A stretch of 64,000 nucleotides of DNA from Theobroma cacao (taxonomy: Eukaryota > Streptophyta > Magnoliopsida > Malvales > Malvaceae), in assembly GCF_000208745.1 (NCBI RefSeq), contig NC_030856.1, positions 1,409,659 to 1,473,658 of the forward strand. Reading direction: 5' to 3'. A program made the translations under genes and the position numbers. The notes beneath the pieces were generated by a model. That model was not told the DNA's origin and did not search any database. It saw nothing but the letters and a program-made list of their open reading frames with translations. Positions 42,330 through 53,619 of this stretch are shown piece by piece (positions within the stretch are counted from its first letter, which is position 1; the number at the start of each line of letters is the position of its first letter).

Positions 42330-43135
42330 AGAAGATTTGGATTATGTTCTTTAAGTAGAAAAATTATATATTAATCAATAAATCAAATATTCGGGTGTAA
42401 ATATATATATATTGTATTAATCTTTAATATTTGTTTGCTTTTCAAAACACATACTTCATTCGGATTAGAAAGAGTAGGGCAACTTGAGCAAGAAAGATGC
42501 CATAACTAGAAAGTTCCGCAATTGCAATTGTTTGAAGTGTTATAGAAGTTATTTTTAAAGGTAAATAATTTAATCGGTTCGATTGGTTTAGTTGGTTATA
42601 ACCAAAGATTAACTAAATTAAAAATTATGATACTTTAGTGGGGTATCTGATATGGCTTGTATCAAAATGGGTCCGCTCCTATGAGAATGATAGCAAACCT
42701 TTTGATGATATACCTTTTGGATTGATGAAAACTGTATGATGAAAAGATAAAGTACACTGAAAATTGAGTGACACAAGTTTGATGAAAAGACAAAAATAAA
42801 GAAGGCCATTGTGGATCCAAATCCTCTGTTTTATTTCCTACCCCACTCTTTGTCTCGATTCTCGTAAGTTTGTTTTTTAGAATTGGAAAAAATGATTCGA
42901 ACTCTACATTTCAAAGAGGAAGATCACGTACTAATTAATGAATCAAAGACTCGAATGTGATTTTTGTAAGTTGTAATGTATTTTTTTTATTATTATTAAT
43001 TAATACATGTTTAGTTTTCTTAAAATAAAAAATATTTTTTAATGAAAATTAGACCTTTTTTTTTATAATTCAACCAATCCCGATTTTCATGAATATATAA
43101 TTTTCGAAAACCCTTGAAAGTTACATTTTTCAACC
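42330..43135. other. No gene seen; module shared with 18991-19700 and 58200-58900
   Basis: Landmarks are ggattagaaagagtaggg, aatttaatcggttcgattgg and gaaggccattgtggatccaa. The copies in front of PLATZ 1, 2 and 4 show it to be the distal upstream DNA of the PLATZ module. Confidence 0.4.
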
Positions 43136-43139
43136 AGAA

Positions 43140-43610
43140 ATAACAATAATGTATCGAATCATCCAAATCGAATAAGGATTATTCGACAATCATTGAATCT
43201 ATAAATATATAGTAATCATCAAAACTCTTACAAAATTGATAACGTAATTTATAACATATCAAAAGTATTTAAAGAGTTTCACTCTTTACAAAGTGTGTTA
43301 TTCACTAAATTTATACCTAAAATAACCTAATGAAATATACTATTCAGAGTTTATTATAACAAGTTCTTTATAAACACCTTAAAGCTAGGTCTATGCTAAA
43401 TAAGAATTTAAATATATGCCAAGGAGACAGATCGTGGAGGTATGAAGACACTATGCATAATATTGGGCCTTTAAATTGGGTTTTTGAGTAATTTGGCCCA
43501 AATCAAGTTGATGGAAATAAGTAATTAGGCTTCCAATGTTGGGTTTTAATGGGCTAATTTGACCTAAATTGGCCTAAATTTTAGCCGTAGATGGTGGGTT
43601 TTCTTGAATA
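43140..43610. repeat. Dispersed repeat R upstream of PLATZ copy 2
   Basis: Full-length R with ggcctttaaattgggttttt; ends about 145 bp before the PLATZ ATG. Confidence 0.65.
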
Positions 43611-43756
43611 ACAAATAGATACAATAAACCCGACTTCCGCCAGAATCCCTTGTCTTTATTTTTACCTAGATTTCTTGTCAATCGATTACTCATACAGTGA
43701 GTAATTGATAGAACAAAACTAGCACCTAATACATTGGAAAAGCAAAGAGGAGAATC

Positions 43757-44449
43757 ATGACATCCTTGGCAGCCTTGGTTGATTTGTCTTGGTTAATGGC
43801 ATTGCTGCAAGAAAAGCCAAAGTTCCATTAATCTTGCCCATGTCAATCAAGCACAAGGCAACAAGCTTTCTTGTGCAAAGATTGCATGCTGGGTTCTATC
43901 TTTTGTGAAAGTTGCAAGAACTACTCTCTTGATCATCAAGGTCAACAAGTTCTTCAAGGAAGTAGGTTATCCATCTTTAGAAGTGCATTCTTGATTCTTA
44001 ATTATTCGATAATTTTTTTTTTTGATCAGGTGTTTAAATTCACATGCCAACAATTGAAAATTAAGATTTCGATAATAAAAGATTCGTTTTATCCATCTGA
44101 TATTCAATATGATAATATCGAAAATCTCAATCTAATCGTTTATATTGATAGATCGTTTATATTGATAGAGAGAAGGAAGAAAAGCAGTATAAAAATATGG
44201 AAGTAGTAATACTAGTAAGAGTGGCTATAAAAGTAGCAAAGGGTGTGAAGCATGTGGATGTGAATTACAAAGTTCAACATCAAAGTACCGTTCAACTGAA
44301 TGCAAGGTACAAGTCGTTCCCTTATATTTACTTGTACTCATATTTCTCTTTATTGTTTTTCCCTTTTTTTGAATTGGATTCGTTTGCAGGTTGGGAAAGA
44401 GCCCAATTCCATTATTACTTCCTATGAAGAAGACAAGCTTCTATTTTGA
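43757..44449 (+). pseudogene. PLATZ gene, copy 2 (several lesions)
   Basis: Exon 1 starts MTSLAALVDLSWLMALLQEK at 43757 but has TAA at codon 25 (43829-43831; the other copies have CAA). Further damage: the last zinc-binding His of D-H-x-x-H is Gln (DHQGQQV), and the exon 1 donor GT is GG near 43958. A 17-bp tandem duplication around 44144-44177 (cgtttatattgatagat) and smaller changes shift exon 2. The second motif is then CEACGC/KYRST, with Cys changed to Arg in tactg to taccg. Exon 3 is short (VGKEPNSIITSYEE..LLF-stop). This is clearly dead. It lies at the end of the first PLATZ unit, as copy 4 does in the second. Confidence 0.85.
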
Positions 44450-44985
44450 GTAAGTCTTTATCTAAGAAAATTTAAATAAAACGACAAAGTTTCAAATCCA
44501 ATCCTCTTGCTTTCCATCTTTCATTAAAACGACGCAAAACTCCCTCACGTGGGCAATATCTCTTGGAAAAATATTTTAATCAAATCCCAATAAAGATTTG
44601 CTGCCTTTACCCAAACAATTAATTATGTGGGTCTCAGTTGATTTCATCTTCAAACGTTTGGGTTTGTAGGGAAGTGATATATTGAAAAAAAGAAATGTTG
44701 GTTTTGATAATATTTAAATATTATTTTTTAAAGAATATTTAAATATTATTAATATATAAAGTTTTTAATAAAATCTACCTGATTTATTTTTTATAAAATT
44801 ATAAAAAAATTAATGAATTCATTAATATTATTAAATATATAACATTTTTTAAAAATAATAAAATAAATAAATATTTTTGACTCGCATGTATGTGGGTCCG
44901 CCCCATGGCAGTGGTCAGTTTCAGTTGAAGAACCAATTAAAACTATTAAAAAAATAGTTAAATGTTATATCACATACAAGGTTGG
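44450..44985. other. No gene seen
   Basis: A+T-rich spacer between the two large units. No counterpart in this window was recognised. Confidence 0.35.
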
Positions 44986-44989
44986 GCAG

Positions 44990-45345
44990 GGCAGATGGCA
45001 CAACTTCACGTTGAGTAAATAAGCATTACAAACACTAAAGAAACAAGAAAAAAAGCATGAGATTAAAAACCCAACATAGCCTTCATGGCCAGACAGCAAT
45101 AAGAGGGGACAGCTGCTGCAGATATCAGCAAAGGAAAACACCATCCAAATCAAAAGGCAGCAACAATCGGAGGAACAGCCCAGCAAGAAGAAGGAGAAGA
45201 AATGCCCAGAAACCGCAGCCAGAAAACATTGAGTCAATGTCAGCAGGAGCCCACCAGAAAACAAACAAAACATCAGTCATCAAAGAAGCAAATCAAATAT
45301 ATAATTGCATCAATAGAGGCAATGAGATAAAGTCTTGACTTTCCC
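44990..45345 (-). repeat. Retroelement 3' end relic, antisense
   Basis: Minus-strand reading is rich in tttgctg, ttttctgg and ctgtcc runs, like the 3' untranslated DNA at 29289-29645. ORFs on both strands (44965-45273 minus, 45057-45338 plus) show no known domain. It is probably the tail of a LINE in reverse orientation. Confidence 0.3.
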
Positions 45346-45738
45346 CCAACACTGTCTTTTGCGTGTAAATCTAATACTGATTAACTGCTCTTAGTCCCTG
45401 AGGAAACACATCAAGAATAATTCTAATGAATACAAGACTGGAAACACATTAAGGATGTATGCAAAGTTTTCCCTTTTCTGAGGAAGGCAAGGTTTGGAGG
45501 AAGGGGATAAAAAAGAATAGGTTTAGAGACAAAGGGGCAACCATTAAAAGAAGCTGAAGATAACATCAAATGCTTACTCCATCTTAATTATAATTGCCTT
45601 TTCCTGGTTCCATTTTTAATTTCCGATGCCCTAAAAAAAATACTTAAATATTGTATCACATGCCTTGGATAATAAAAAGATGTCTGATAGATGCAAAAGG
45701 AAAAAACCACTGGAAAACTTGAAAACGATTGCACACCA

Positions 45739-46044
45739 CTAAGCAGAAGGCCCCGGTCGCTCATTGCGTGCTTCGATCTTGTAGCTGCCATTATCATCAA
45801 GGTAGAGTGACACCGTAGCTCCATTGTCATAGTGGTGAATAAAATCTCTCCAATCTTCCCCATGAATAGTAAGTGATTCCCCATCAACCTTGAATTCCAA
45901 TCTAAGCTCTCTGGTTTCACAGTGAACCCGCTGTCTAGAGCTTCCTTTGGGAAGAAGGTGGATATTTGCGTCTCTAGTGCTAACCTTCAAGCCTTTCTCT
46001 TTACCAATTCTGGTTATATGGATATTCTCGAAAACGGTCTTCAT
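45739..46044 (-). CDS. Small B3-like domain protein, copy 6, divergent (101 aa)
   Basis: MKTVFENIHITRIGKEKGLK, NIHLLPKGS, ELRLEFKVDGES, HGEDWRDFIHHYDNG, TVSLYLDDNGSYKIEARNE and a short tail ending RPGPSA. The core Trp and Phe are kept. The LEFKV strand matches the pattern of copies 4 and 8 rather than LELIQ of copies 1-3, 5 and 7. It sits between the two large PLATZ units. The donor-like site after the stop reads GTGTGC instead of GTATGC. No upstream TATA match as clear as in copies 1, 5 and 7 was seen. It is B3-like by layout. Confidence 0.7.
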   Translation of the reverse strand: MKTVFENIHITRIGKEKGLKVSTRDANIHLLPKGSSRQRVHCETRELRLEFKVDGESLTIHGEDWRDFIHHYDNGATVSLYLDDNGSYKIEARNERPGPSA

Positions 46045-46045
46045 C

Positions 46046-46875
46046 GCAGGTAAGAACTAATTTGTTTTCGGACGAGAGAAATAGTTGTGAGTGGGGAGCT
46101 TTACGAAGATGAGAAAAAAGAAAAGAAGGGAGTCCGGGGTTGTTCCAGCACTGGTTGTGGCAAATCACGGTGTGATAGGTGACTATATATGCATTAGAAA
46201 AGTTTTATGCGATGACTACAAAAATTTTTAAAACCATTAAGAGAGTTAAACAAACATAAGTCCATTTTTATGCAAAAAAACATGCTACTTGTGTTGTGAT
46301 TAGACTTAATATCCGAATATTTACAGAGTTCATTAGATCCATTTATGAAGAGGCGTTACTTAAAAATTTCCTGAAAATTTTCAATTTTGCAAGGAATAAT
46401 TTCAAGGTGAAATAGGATAGATATATATAGACATGATCTAAAGTAAAGCTTTGTGATTCATACTCTCTCTCTCATCTTCTCCTTATTTTATTTTTCTTTT
46501 CCCTTCGAGTTGTTACTAACTTAGCTATAAGAGAAGAAAACACTAAAAAACCTTCGATACTCCATCTTTTGTAAGTCAAAATGCCTCTGTACAATCCAAT
46601 TCATCCTAATTCAAGTCCAGCCTTGGAAGAGACATTAACAATCTGTAGAAGCAAATCTTTAGTATTTTGACCAACGCATAATGCATTGATGAGTTGGAAG
46701 ATTCAAAACAAGTTACTCTATTTTATGAATTAAAGAATATATATATATATATATTTAAATCAATTGAGTCAATCTTACAAGGCGTTCAAACATGATTTAT
46801 ATAATAAAGAAAATATGATAATATGAGATAATATAATAAAAAAATACTAGAAAAATACTCGAATAAGGATTACAT
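46046..46875. other. No gene seen
   Basis: Upstream region of B3-like gene 6 and A+T-rich spacer. A short CTCTCT tract (46463) and a (TA)n run (46738-46755). No repeats of the main families. Confidence 0.35.
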
Positions 46876-46879
46876 ACCA

Positions 46880-47565
46880 AAAATCAATATGAGAAGATAT
46901 ATATCGAATCATATCCACGTCGAATGAGGACAAATATTAAATCTATAATTAGAGTGATCGTCGAACTCTCACAAATTAGTAACAAATTAAGGTATTTAAA
47001 GAGTTCCGCCTTTACCAAAGTGTGTTCTTCACTGAATTCATAGCTAACAGAACCTAATGAACAGTGTTTGGCTGCTCTTTACTGTTCTGTTTTTTAGTTC
47101 ATTTCATAGGCAGGGCTCTCCTCAGGTTTTTCTTTTGCTTTTGATCTCTTGTACCAGTGAGTACCTCTCATCTGCTACCTGCAGTTGCTGTTCCTATGGC
47201 TGACATGCTTTCTTTTGTACTTACTAACTAATCTTAATGAATGGCTTAGCAAAAAAAAAACCAGAACCTAATGAACAAACCAACAATTTATTATTCAGAG
47301 TCTAATGGCAAAGTTCATTATAGACGCCTTCAAATTAGATCTTTGCCAATTAGAATTAAAGTATATGCCATAATGACAGGTCGTAAACATATGAAGACAC
47401 TATGCAAAATATTGGGCCTTTAAATTGGGTTCTGAGTCTGATTTGGCCCAAATAAGGTTGATGGAAATAAGTAATTGAGCTTCGAATGTTAGTTCTTAAT
47501 AGGTTAATTTGACCTAAATTGGCCCAAATTGCAGCCATGTGGATGGTAGGTGTTCTTGAATAATA
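46880..47565. repeat. Dispersed repeat R upstream of PLATZ copy 3, interrupted
   Basis: R with all landmarks, split by the retroposon at 47048-47277. The distal upstream DNA seen at the other PLATZ copies is missing here; the left boundary is near 46860. Confidence 0.65.
47048..47277 (+). mobile_element. Short retroposon with poly(A) and 16-bp target duplication
   Basis: cagaacctaatgaaca occurs at 47048-47063 and, perfectly, at 47262-47277, right after a ten-A tract. The inserted 198 bp is T-rich and non-coding (tcctcaggtttttcttttgc, tggctgacatgc-type sequence), probably the 3' end of a LINE. The other R copies have the uninterrupted site. Confidence 0.85.
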
Positions 47566-47698
47566 AAACCCGTACTTTCCCCATAATCCCTTGCCTTTAT
47601 TTGCACCAAGGATTCCTTGTCAATCGATTATTCATAGAGTGAGTAATTGATAGAACAAAACTAGGCACTAATACATTGGAAAAGCAACGAGGAGAATC

Positions 47699-48444
47699 AT
47701 GACATCCTTGGCAGCCCTGGTTGATTTGTCTTGGTTAATGGCATTGCTGCAAGAAAAGCCAAAGTCCCATCGATCTTGCCCATGTCAATCAGGCACAAGG
47801 CAACAAGCTTTCTTCTGCAAAGATTGCACGCTCGGTTTTTTCTTCTGTAAAAGTTGCAAGAACTCTCTTGATCATCGAGGTCACCAAGTTCTTCAAGTAA
47901 GTAATTTCCCTATTCTTAGAACTGAATTCTTTGATTTTTAATTATTCGATAATTACTTTTTTTTATTTTTTTTTCAGGTGTTCAAATTCGTTACCAACAA
48001 TTAGGAATTAAGATTTTGATAATACAAGATTTGTTTTACGTGTTTGATATTGAATTTAATAATATCGAGAATCTTAATCGGATTGTTTACATTGATAAAA
48101 AAAAAATACAAGAAAAACAACATAGAAGTAGTAGTAGTAGTAAGAGTGACTATAAAGGTAGCACAAAGTGTGAAGTATGTGGATGTGAATTACAAAGTTC
48201 AACATCAAAGTACTGTTCAATCGAATGCAAGGTATATGAATCATTCCCTTATATTTACTTGCATTCATATTTGTCTTTACTGTTTTTCATTTTTTTTTTC
48301 AATTAGATTCTTTTGCAGGTTGAGAAAGAAACCAATTCGATTATTACTTCTTATGAAGAAGCAGCTGCAGGTGGAACTTCTAAACAAGAAACAGATCAAA
48401 AGAACCCAAGAGCACCATCACCACCAAAGTTTCCTTTTTCCTAG
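47699..48444 (+). pseudogene. PLATZ gene, copy 3 (frameshift in exon 2)
   Basis: Exon 1 (47699-47896, 66 codons) is open and has lost one Tyr codon relative to the others (CKN-SLDHRGHQ). Zinc residues of the first motif are kept. Exon 2 (47978-48231) has a one-base deletion right after VFKF, so the frame meets a TAG at once; downstream, CEVCGCELQSSTSKYCSIEC is intact in the old frame. An AGT (Ser) repeat is expanded. Exon 3 (48319-48444) is intact and ends PPKFPFS-stop. It is the counterpart of copy 1 in the second unit. The lesions differ, so the two copies decayed separately. Confidence 0.8.
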
Positions 48445-49015
48445 ATTTTCCATAGTTTTCTGCAACTATGTCAAAGTTCATCTATTCAAGGAATAATGTC
48501 TTGAAGGGATTTTACACTCTTTCAATAGTAGGGAAAAGAGTACTTTAACAATGTTTCTCTCCTCCACTCTTTATAATTTTCTTCTCAAGATTATACTTGC
48601 TCTAATCTCAAGATGCTACAAGGTATATGTAGAGGTTTTTTTTTTTTAATGCATAATACTTAAACTATTTTTTTTAAATAGGTTAACAAATAAATAATGT
48701 GTGTAATATATAACCTTATCTATATTTTTACTAAATTAAAGTTATGTAATTTTTATCTCTAATCTCCCTTTTTTTCATTAAAATATAAATAACTTTAACA
48801 TTATATTTTCAAGTCCATCATTTTCTTTTCCTAATAAAAAATCATTTCTTTTTTATTTCGCTTCTAACTTCCTTCTTAAAAAACAAAAAGAGAAACAATA
48901 ATGGGTTTAAGTTTTGACTATTAAGGATGAATAGTTATAAGGCCCATTAAAAGCTTTCTCTTTCCTTTTCTTCAACAGAGGAAGGCTTTTAAATAATTGA
49001 GGATAAAAAGTGACT
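48445..49015. other. PLATZ 3' flank, no further gene
   Basis: Close copy of 33844-34425. Confidence 0.45.
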
Positions 49016-49019
49016 GATT

Positions 49020-49870
49020 ACTTTTAAATTGGAATTAATTTAAAAATAATGGTTTAGGGTTTAGGGTTGCAAATGCTTGCAAAAATTTAATTTTGCATGG
49101 TAATGATAAGCGGAGATATCACAATTCTGAATACCAAACCAATATGAAATACACTAAATCATTTATATCAAATAAAAATTTATTCGACAATCATTAAATC
49201 TACGATTATAATAATTATTGAATTTTTGCAAATAGATAACATAATGTATATCAAATCAAGATAGTTAAAGAGTTCGGTGTTTAACATGTCCTATTTAGTG
49301 AATTCGTAGCTAAGAATACCTAATGAACAAGTTAATACAATTATTCATAGTTTTATGACCAAGTTCTTTATAAAAACCTTAAAATTAGATTTTTTCCAAA
49401 ATTAAATCGAATAAGGATTACGTACAGAACCAAAATGAAAGGATATGAATCATATCCATGTCGATTAAAGATTATTAGATGAATTGAAAACACAATTTAT
49501 AACAAATGAAGGTGTTTAAAGAGTTATGCCTTTAAGTAAGTGTGTTATTCATTGAATTAATAGCTAAAAAATTCCTAATGAACAAACCAACAATATATTA
49601 TTTAGAGTTTTATGACAAGTTCTTTATAAGCACTTAAAATAAGACCTTTGCCAAAATTAGAATTAAAATATATACTACGAAGACAGGTTGTGAAAATAGA
49701 GACACCATGCATAATATTGGGCCTTTAAATTGGGTTTTTGAGTTTAATTTGGCCCATATCAGGTTATGAAAAAAAAGTAAATGGGCTTTGAATGTTGGGT
49801 CTTAGTGGGTTGGATTGGGTTAAGTTGGCCCAAATGTTTGTTGTGAATTTCATGTCTTTGATCATTTCTT
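49020..49870. repeat. Telo-box and two adjacent R copies
   Basis: gtttagggtttagggttgca near 49050, then R to about 49410, then a second R starting within it (aaattaaatcgaataaggat) and running to 49870 (cttagtgggttggattgggt). The first R copy lacks its final block, so the two appear fused by recombination. Confidence 0.55.
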
Positions 49871-49879
49871 TTGTTGTAG

Positions 49880-51080
49880 ACATAATATCTAAAAAAACTC
49901 TTAAGTTATTCATAAAATTTTAAATAAGTTGTTATTTTTTTATTACATTCAATCAAGTTTTTTTATTTTTTTTTAATTCAAATGAACTCTTATGACTAAT
50001 GATTAATTTTGTTAAAATATCACATACTAATGTGGCATGTTGACATAAACATGTGACATTTTCACTTTTCTTACTTTGTTCCCTTCAAAGCTTCAAGTGT
50101 TTTTTGAATTTTTAATAAAATAATCATAAATAATTTATTCTTTCGTTTACATTTTCCTTTTTTTTCATCATTATGTGTCTCTTTTTTATTTTTTAAGTTT
50201 TTAAATGTTAAATAAAAATATTTTCATTATTAATCAATTCAGTTAGATTGTGATATTATTTATATTTTAAGTTGATAAAGATTGAATAAAACAATATTTT
50301 CATTATTATTTAATTTAATTAGATTATGATATTTTTAGATTTTTTTTAGAGTAATTATGACTTTTTATATATGTAAATAATAGGTGACTAATGGTAATAA
50401 ATAGAAATGAACTAACAATGAATTTTGAAAGAAAGGAACCAAAGTATACTTTAGAAGTGTATTGAAAGAAGGTTTTGTATTTTACCATATATTTTTAGGG
50501 TTTCTATCAATTCTACATGTCATGGATCTCATATCAAATGGGATGTGTTTTGGATTTATAAGTAAAAGTATTTTTTCACTTAATAAATATGTTTTTTGAA
50601 TTGAAAAATGTGGGCTCATGATAAGCAATATCAAAATCTATCCTTTTTCATTGATGTGAAATTCTCATAAGAGATGCTAGAGTTAAGGTAGGCTCAGATC
50701 AAAGTGAATCTCTTTCCTATATATATGTGTAAAAGAGTCATTGATATGGGATCGCCATGAAAGCTATTGAAAAATGTCGAAGTAGGTCCATACCAAAAAG
50801 TAAATCTATCTCCTCTATATATAAAAGAGTCATTGATGTGAGATCCTTTTTTTTTTTGACAAATATGATGCTTAATAAAACTATAGATTTGCCCACTATA
50901 GACCTAAAATTTTGGGATTAAAATGAAAAAAAAGAGAATGATATGAAAGGATGTATTATTAAAGAAAGAAAATACTTAAATCTTTTTCATGAAATATATA
51001 CTTTAAAACTTGGATTTTAATATGAAAGTTAATTTAACTTTTTTTAAAAAATTTGTTTCCGCTTCATTTTCTTTTTTTGC
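49880..51080. other. No gene seen; A+T-rich, unit-specific
   Basis: 49890-50060 resembles 1798-1990. Two near-copies of about 110 bp, built around aaaagagtcattgat.tgggatc, lie at 50700-50760 and 50800-50850. This stretch takes the place of B3-like copy 4 found in the first unit. Confidence 0.35.
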
Positions 51081-51084
51081 CCAG

Positions 51085-51291
51085 ATTTATATTTTGCTTC
51101 TTAAAAAATTATTAAATACAAATATAAAAATCATATTTGATTAAAAATTGAATAAATATATAAAAATATAACATCAAGTGTAATTTAATATATATATATA
51201 TAATCATTTAAATTCTTGTGCAACTTTCAACTAAAGAGCCTCTTAGGTGATGATTTTCCATATATAGCTTAGATAGGTACGAAAAGAGAAA
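51085..51291. repeat. Direct repeat flanking the foldback element (left copy)
   Basis: agatttatattttgcttctt to gataggtacgaaaagagaaa matches 52415-52590 on the other side of the element and 36355-36570 in the first unit. The element and its flank were therefore tandemly duplicated, with the left element now nearly gone. Confidence 0.6.
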
Positions 51292-52414
51292 GGTCAAAAT
51301 ACTTGGGAAGTACCTGTATTAGGGTATTTTTTTTAATTTAATTTCTCTACTCAAAATCGTAATATTTTAATTTCTTAATTTAGAGAATTACTTCAATTTA
51401 GTCCTTCTAACATTTTTCATTCAAATTGACCGTTACGGTACTAACGTGGCGTAAGATGCTAACGTGACATATAAAAGGGTTTTGGGTACTGACATAGCAA
51501 TGCCATGTCACCATGGCATGCGAACGTGGCACTACCATGTCACACTTCAAGGTTGGGATCAAGACGTTGGCATGTGTCAGCATATGGCAGTTTATTCTTC
51601 AAAAGAAGTATTTGTTAAGATTTGAACCCAATACCTTTAGCAAATAAAAAAATGTCTTTACCATCACACCTAAACTTTTACTTTTAATAATATCTTGTTT
51701 AAATTTCTTTTTTTCTTTCTTATTTTTGTCTTTCTTTCTATAAAATTACGTCATTTTGGAGCCTTCTTATACTTTTTAAAACCATAACCATAAAAATTCT
51801 TTGGAACCTTCTTCTCAAACGATGTAGTTTTATAGAAAGAAAGAAAAAAAATAACAAAGAGAAGAAGATTCCAAAATGACGTAGTTTTATAGAAAGAAAG
51901 AAAAAAGTAACAAAGAAAAAGAAAGAAGAAAAGAAGAAAAAAAATTCAAGTAAGATATTATTAAATGTAAGAGTTTAAGTGTGATGGTAAAGACATTGGT
52001 TTATTTGTTAAAAGTTTTGAGGGTTCAAATCTTAACAAGTGTTTATTTTGAAGAATAACTTGCCACGTGTAAGCATATAAGAGTTCCACGTGGCAATCCA
52101 TATCCATAGGATGGCGTGGCAGTGCCATGTCATCGACCCAACCTTGAAGTGTGATGTGGCAGTGCCATGTCACCCTTGGCATGCTAACGTGGCACTGCCA
52201 CGTTAATACCCAAAACTCCTTAATATGGCACGTTAGCATCTGGTGCCACATTAATGCCATGTCAATACCGTGACAGTCAATTTGGACAAAAAATTTTAAA
52301 GAGATTAAATTGAAGTAATTTTTAAAATTAAGAGACTAAAATATTACGATTTTGAATAGAGAGACTAAATTGAAGAAAATACTTTAGTATAAGAACTTTT
52401 CATATATTTTATCC
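51292..52414. mobile_element. Foldback element with ~500-bp inverted arms
   Basis: The left half (51292-51790) and the reverse complement of the right half (51930-52414) agree over nearly their full length. Shared runs are caaaatcgtaatatttta, aattacttcaattta, gatgctaacgtg, cacttcaaggttggg, gttaagatttgaaccc and aatgtctttaccatcacac. The arms contain many ACGTGGCA/TGCCACGT motifs. No transposase frame is present. It is a non-autonomous, long-arm (MULE or foldback type) element. It could fold into a long hairpin if transcribed. Confidence 0.75.
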
Positions 52415-52614
52415 AAATTTATGTTTTGCTTCTTAAAAAATTGATAAATACAAATATAAAAATCATATCTGATTAAAAATTAAATATATATGTACATATA
52501 TAAAATCAATTAAGAATCTTGTGCAACCAAAGAGCCTCTCAGGTGATGATTTTCCACGTATAGCTTAGATAGGTACGAAAAGAGAAACATTCTTGTACCA
52601 ATATGTAATTTAGC

Positions 52615-53395
52615 AACCACGTTGGGAAACTTTTGGGTGGCATTATTGAAATAAAGATAAGCATGAATGGCGAACTTTGTCGTGCCACATGCAATTAGTA
52701 ACCACGTAGGAAACTCTGGGTGGACATGCAAATTCGAAACTAATAAAGATAAGGTATGTTTTTGCCCATCTCTTGAGATTTCCTTTCAATCTTTTCTTTT
52801 TTTATTTTATTTCTTTAAAATAAAATAATTATTAATATAATATTTAATAAAGGTAGAGAGGAAGAGAAAAAAAAAAGAGAAAGGGAAGATCAAGAGAGGA
52901 TCTAACATAGACAGAAAAGTAGGGAAAGAAAAGAAAGAAAAGAGTGGGATGTGAATAGTAAATGCAAAAAAAGTAAGGTGTTACCTGTCTTGGTCGTGAT
53001 ATAAATTCATGCATCTATTGAGCTACATGGTTTACAGTGATAAAATTTGTTTTTTCTTTTTTTTTTATGAAATTGAAAAAAAGATATTCGAATTTTGTTA
53101 TTAAAGTAAAGAAATCGTGTATTAAGTAATAAGTCAAATATTCAGATGTACAGTGACATACTACTTATTTTCTCTAACAAAGTTATAGTTATGCTTGGAA
53201 TAATTTTGGGAAATTATGTTCCTTGTATGATGAACATGATATATATCGTACACACAAATATTTGATTGACAATTTACTTTTGTGTACTTTACATAGGGGT
53301 TTGGAAGGAGAGACATTAATTGTACCAAACGATCACCATTCTGTCTCATGTTTGTTTTAGAACCTAAAACTTTACATAAATCCAAATCTGAAACT
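52615..53395. other. ~95-bp repeat unit and spacer, counterpart of 36600-37420
   Basis: A single repeat unit at 52615-52735, then a purine-rich stretch and A+T-rich DNA. No gene is seen. Confidence 0.4.
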
Positions 53396-53419
53396 TTAGA
53401 AAAAGTGACATGATCGGGT

Positions 53420-53614
53420 CTTCCATGCTACAGTGCAAGTGTCAATACCGATTACCCACCCCAACGATGGGTCTCTATCTTGCACGTGCTGGGTACAGTA
53501 ATGACCTTTAATCAATGGATACCAATTATGCCAACGTCTGGTAATGATATGGCGGACAATCTCACCAAATTGGGAGTGGATAGAATGAATGATCTGATCC
53601 AATATTTCCCTTAA
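53420..53614 (+). pseudogene. RNase H C-terminal fragment, second copy
   Basis: Same as 37425-37634: RWVSILHVLG, NQWIPIMPTSGNDMADNLTK, GVDRMNDLIQYFP-stop. The frame is open through it, but there is no upstream catalytic half, so it cannot form an active RNase H. Confidence 0.5.
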
Positions 53615-53619
53615 TCAAT

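Noticed and set aside
45057..45338. Basic plus-strand ORF (RRNSPARRRRRN), possible nucleic-acid-binding protein
   Set aside because: It is the antisense of a T-rich retroelement-like 3' end; no family match and biased composition.
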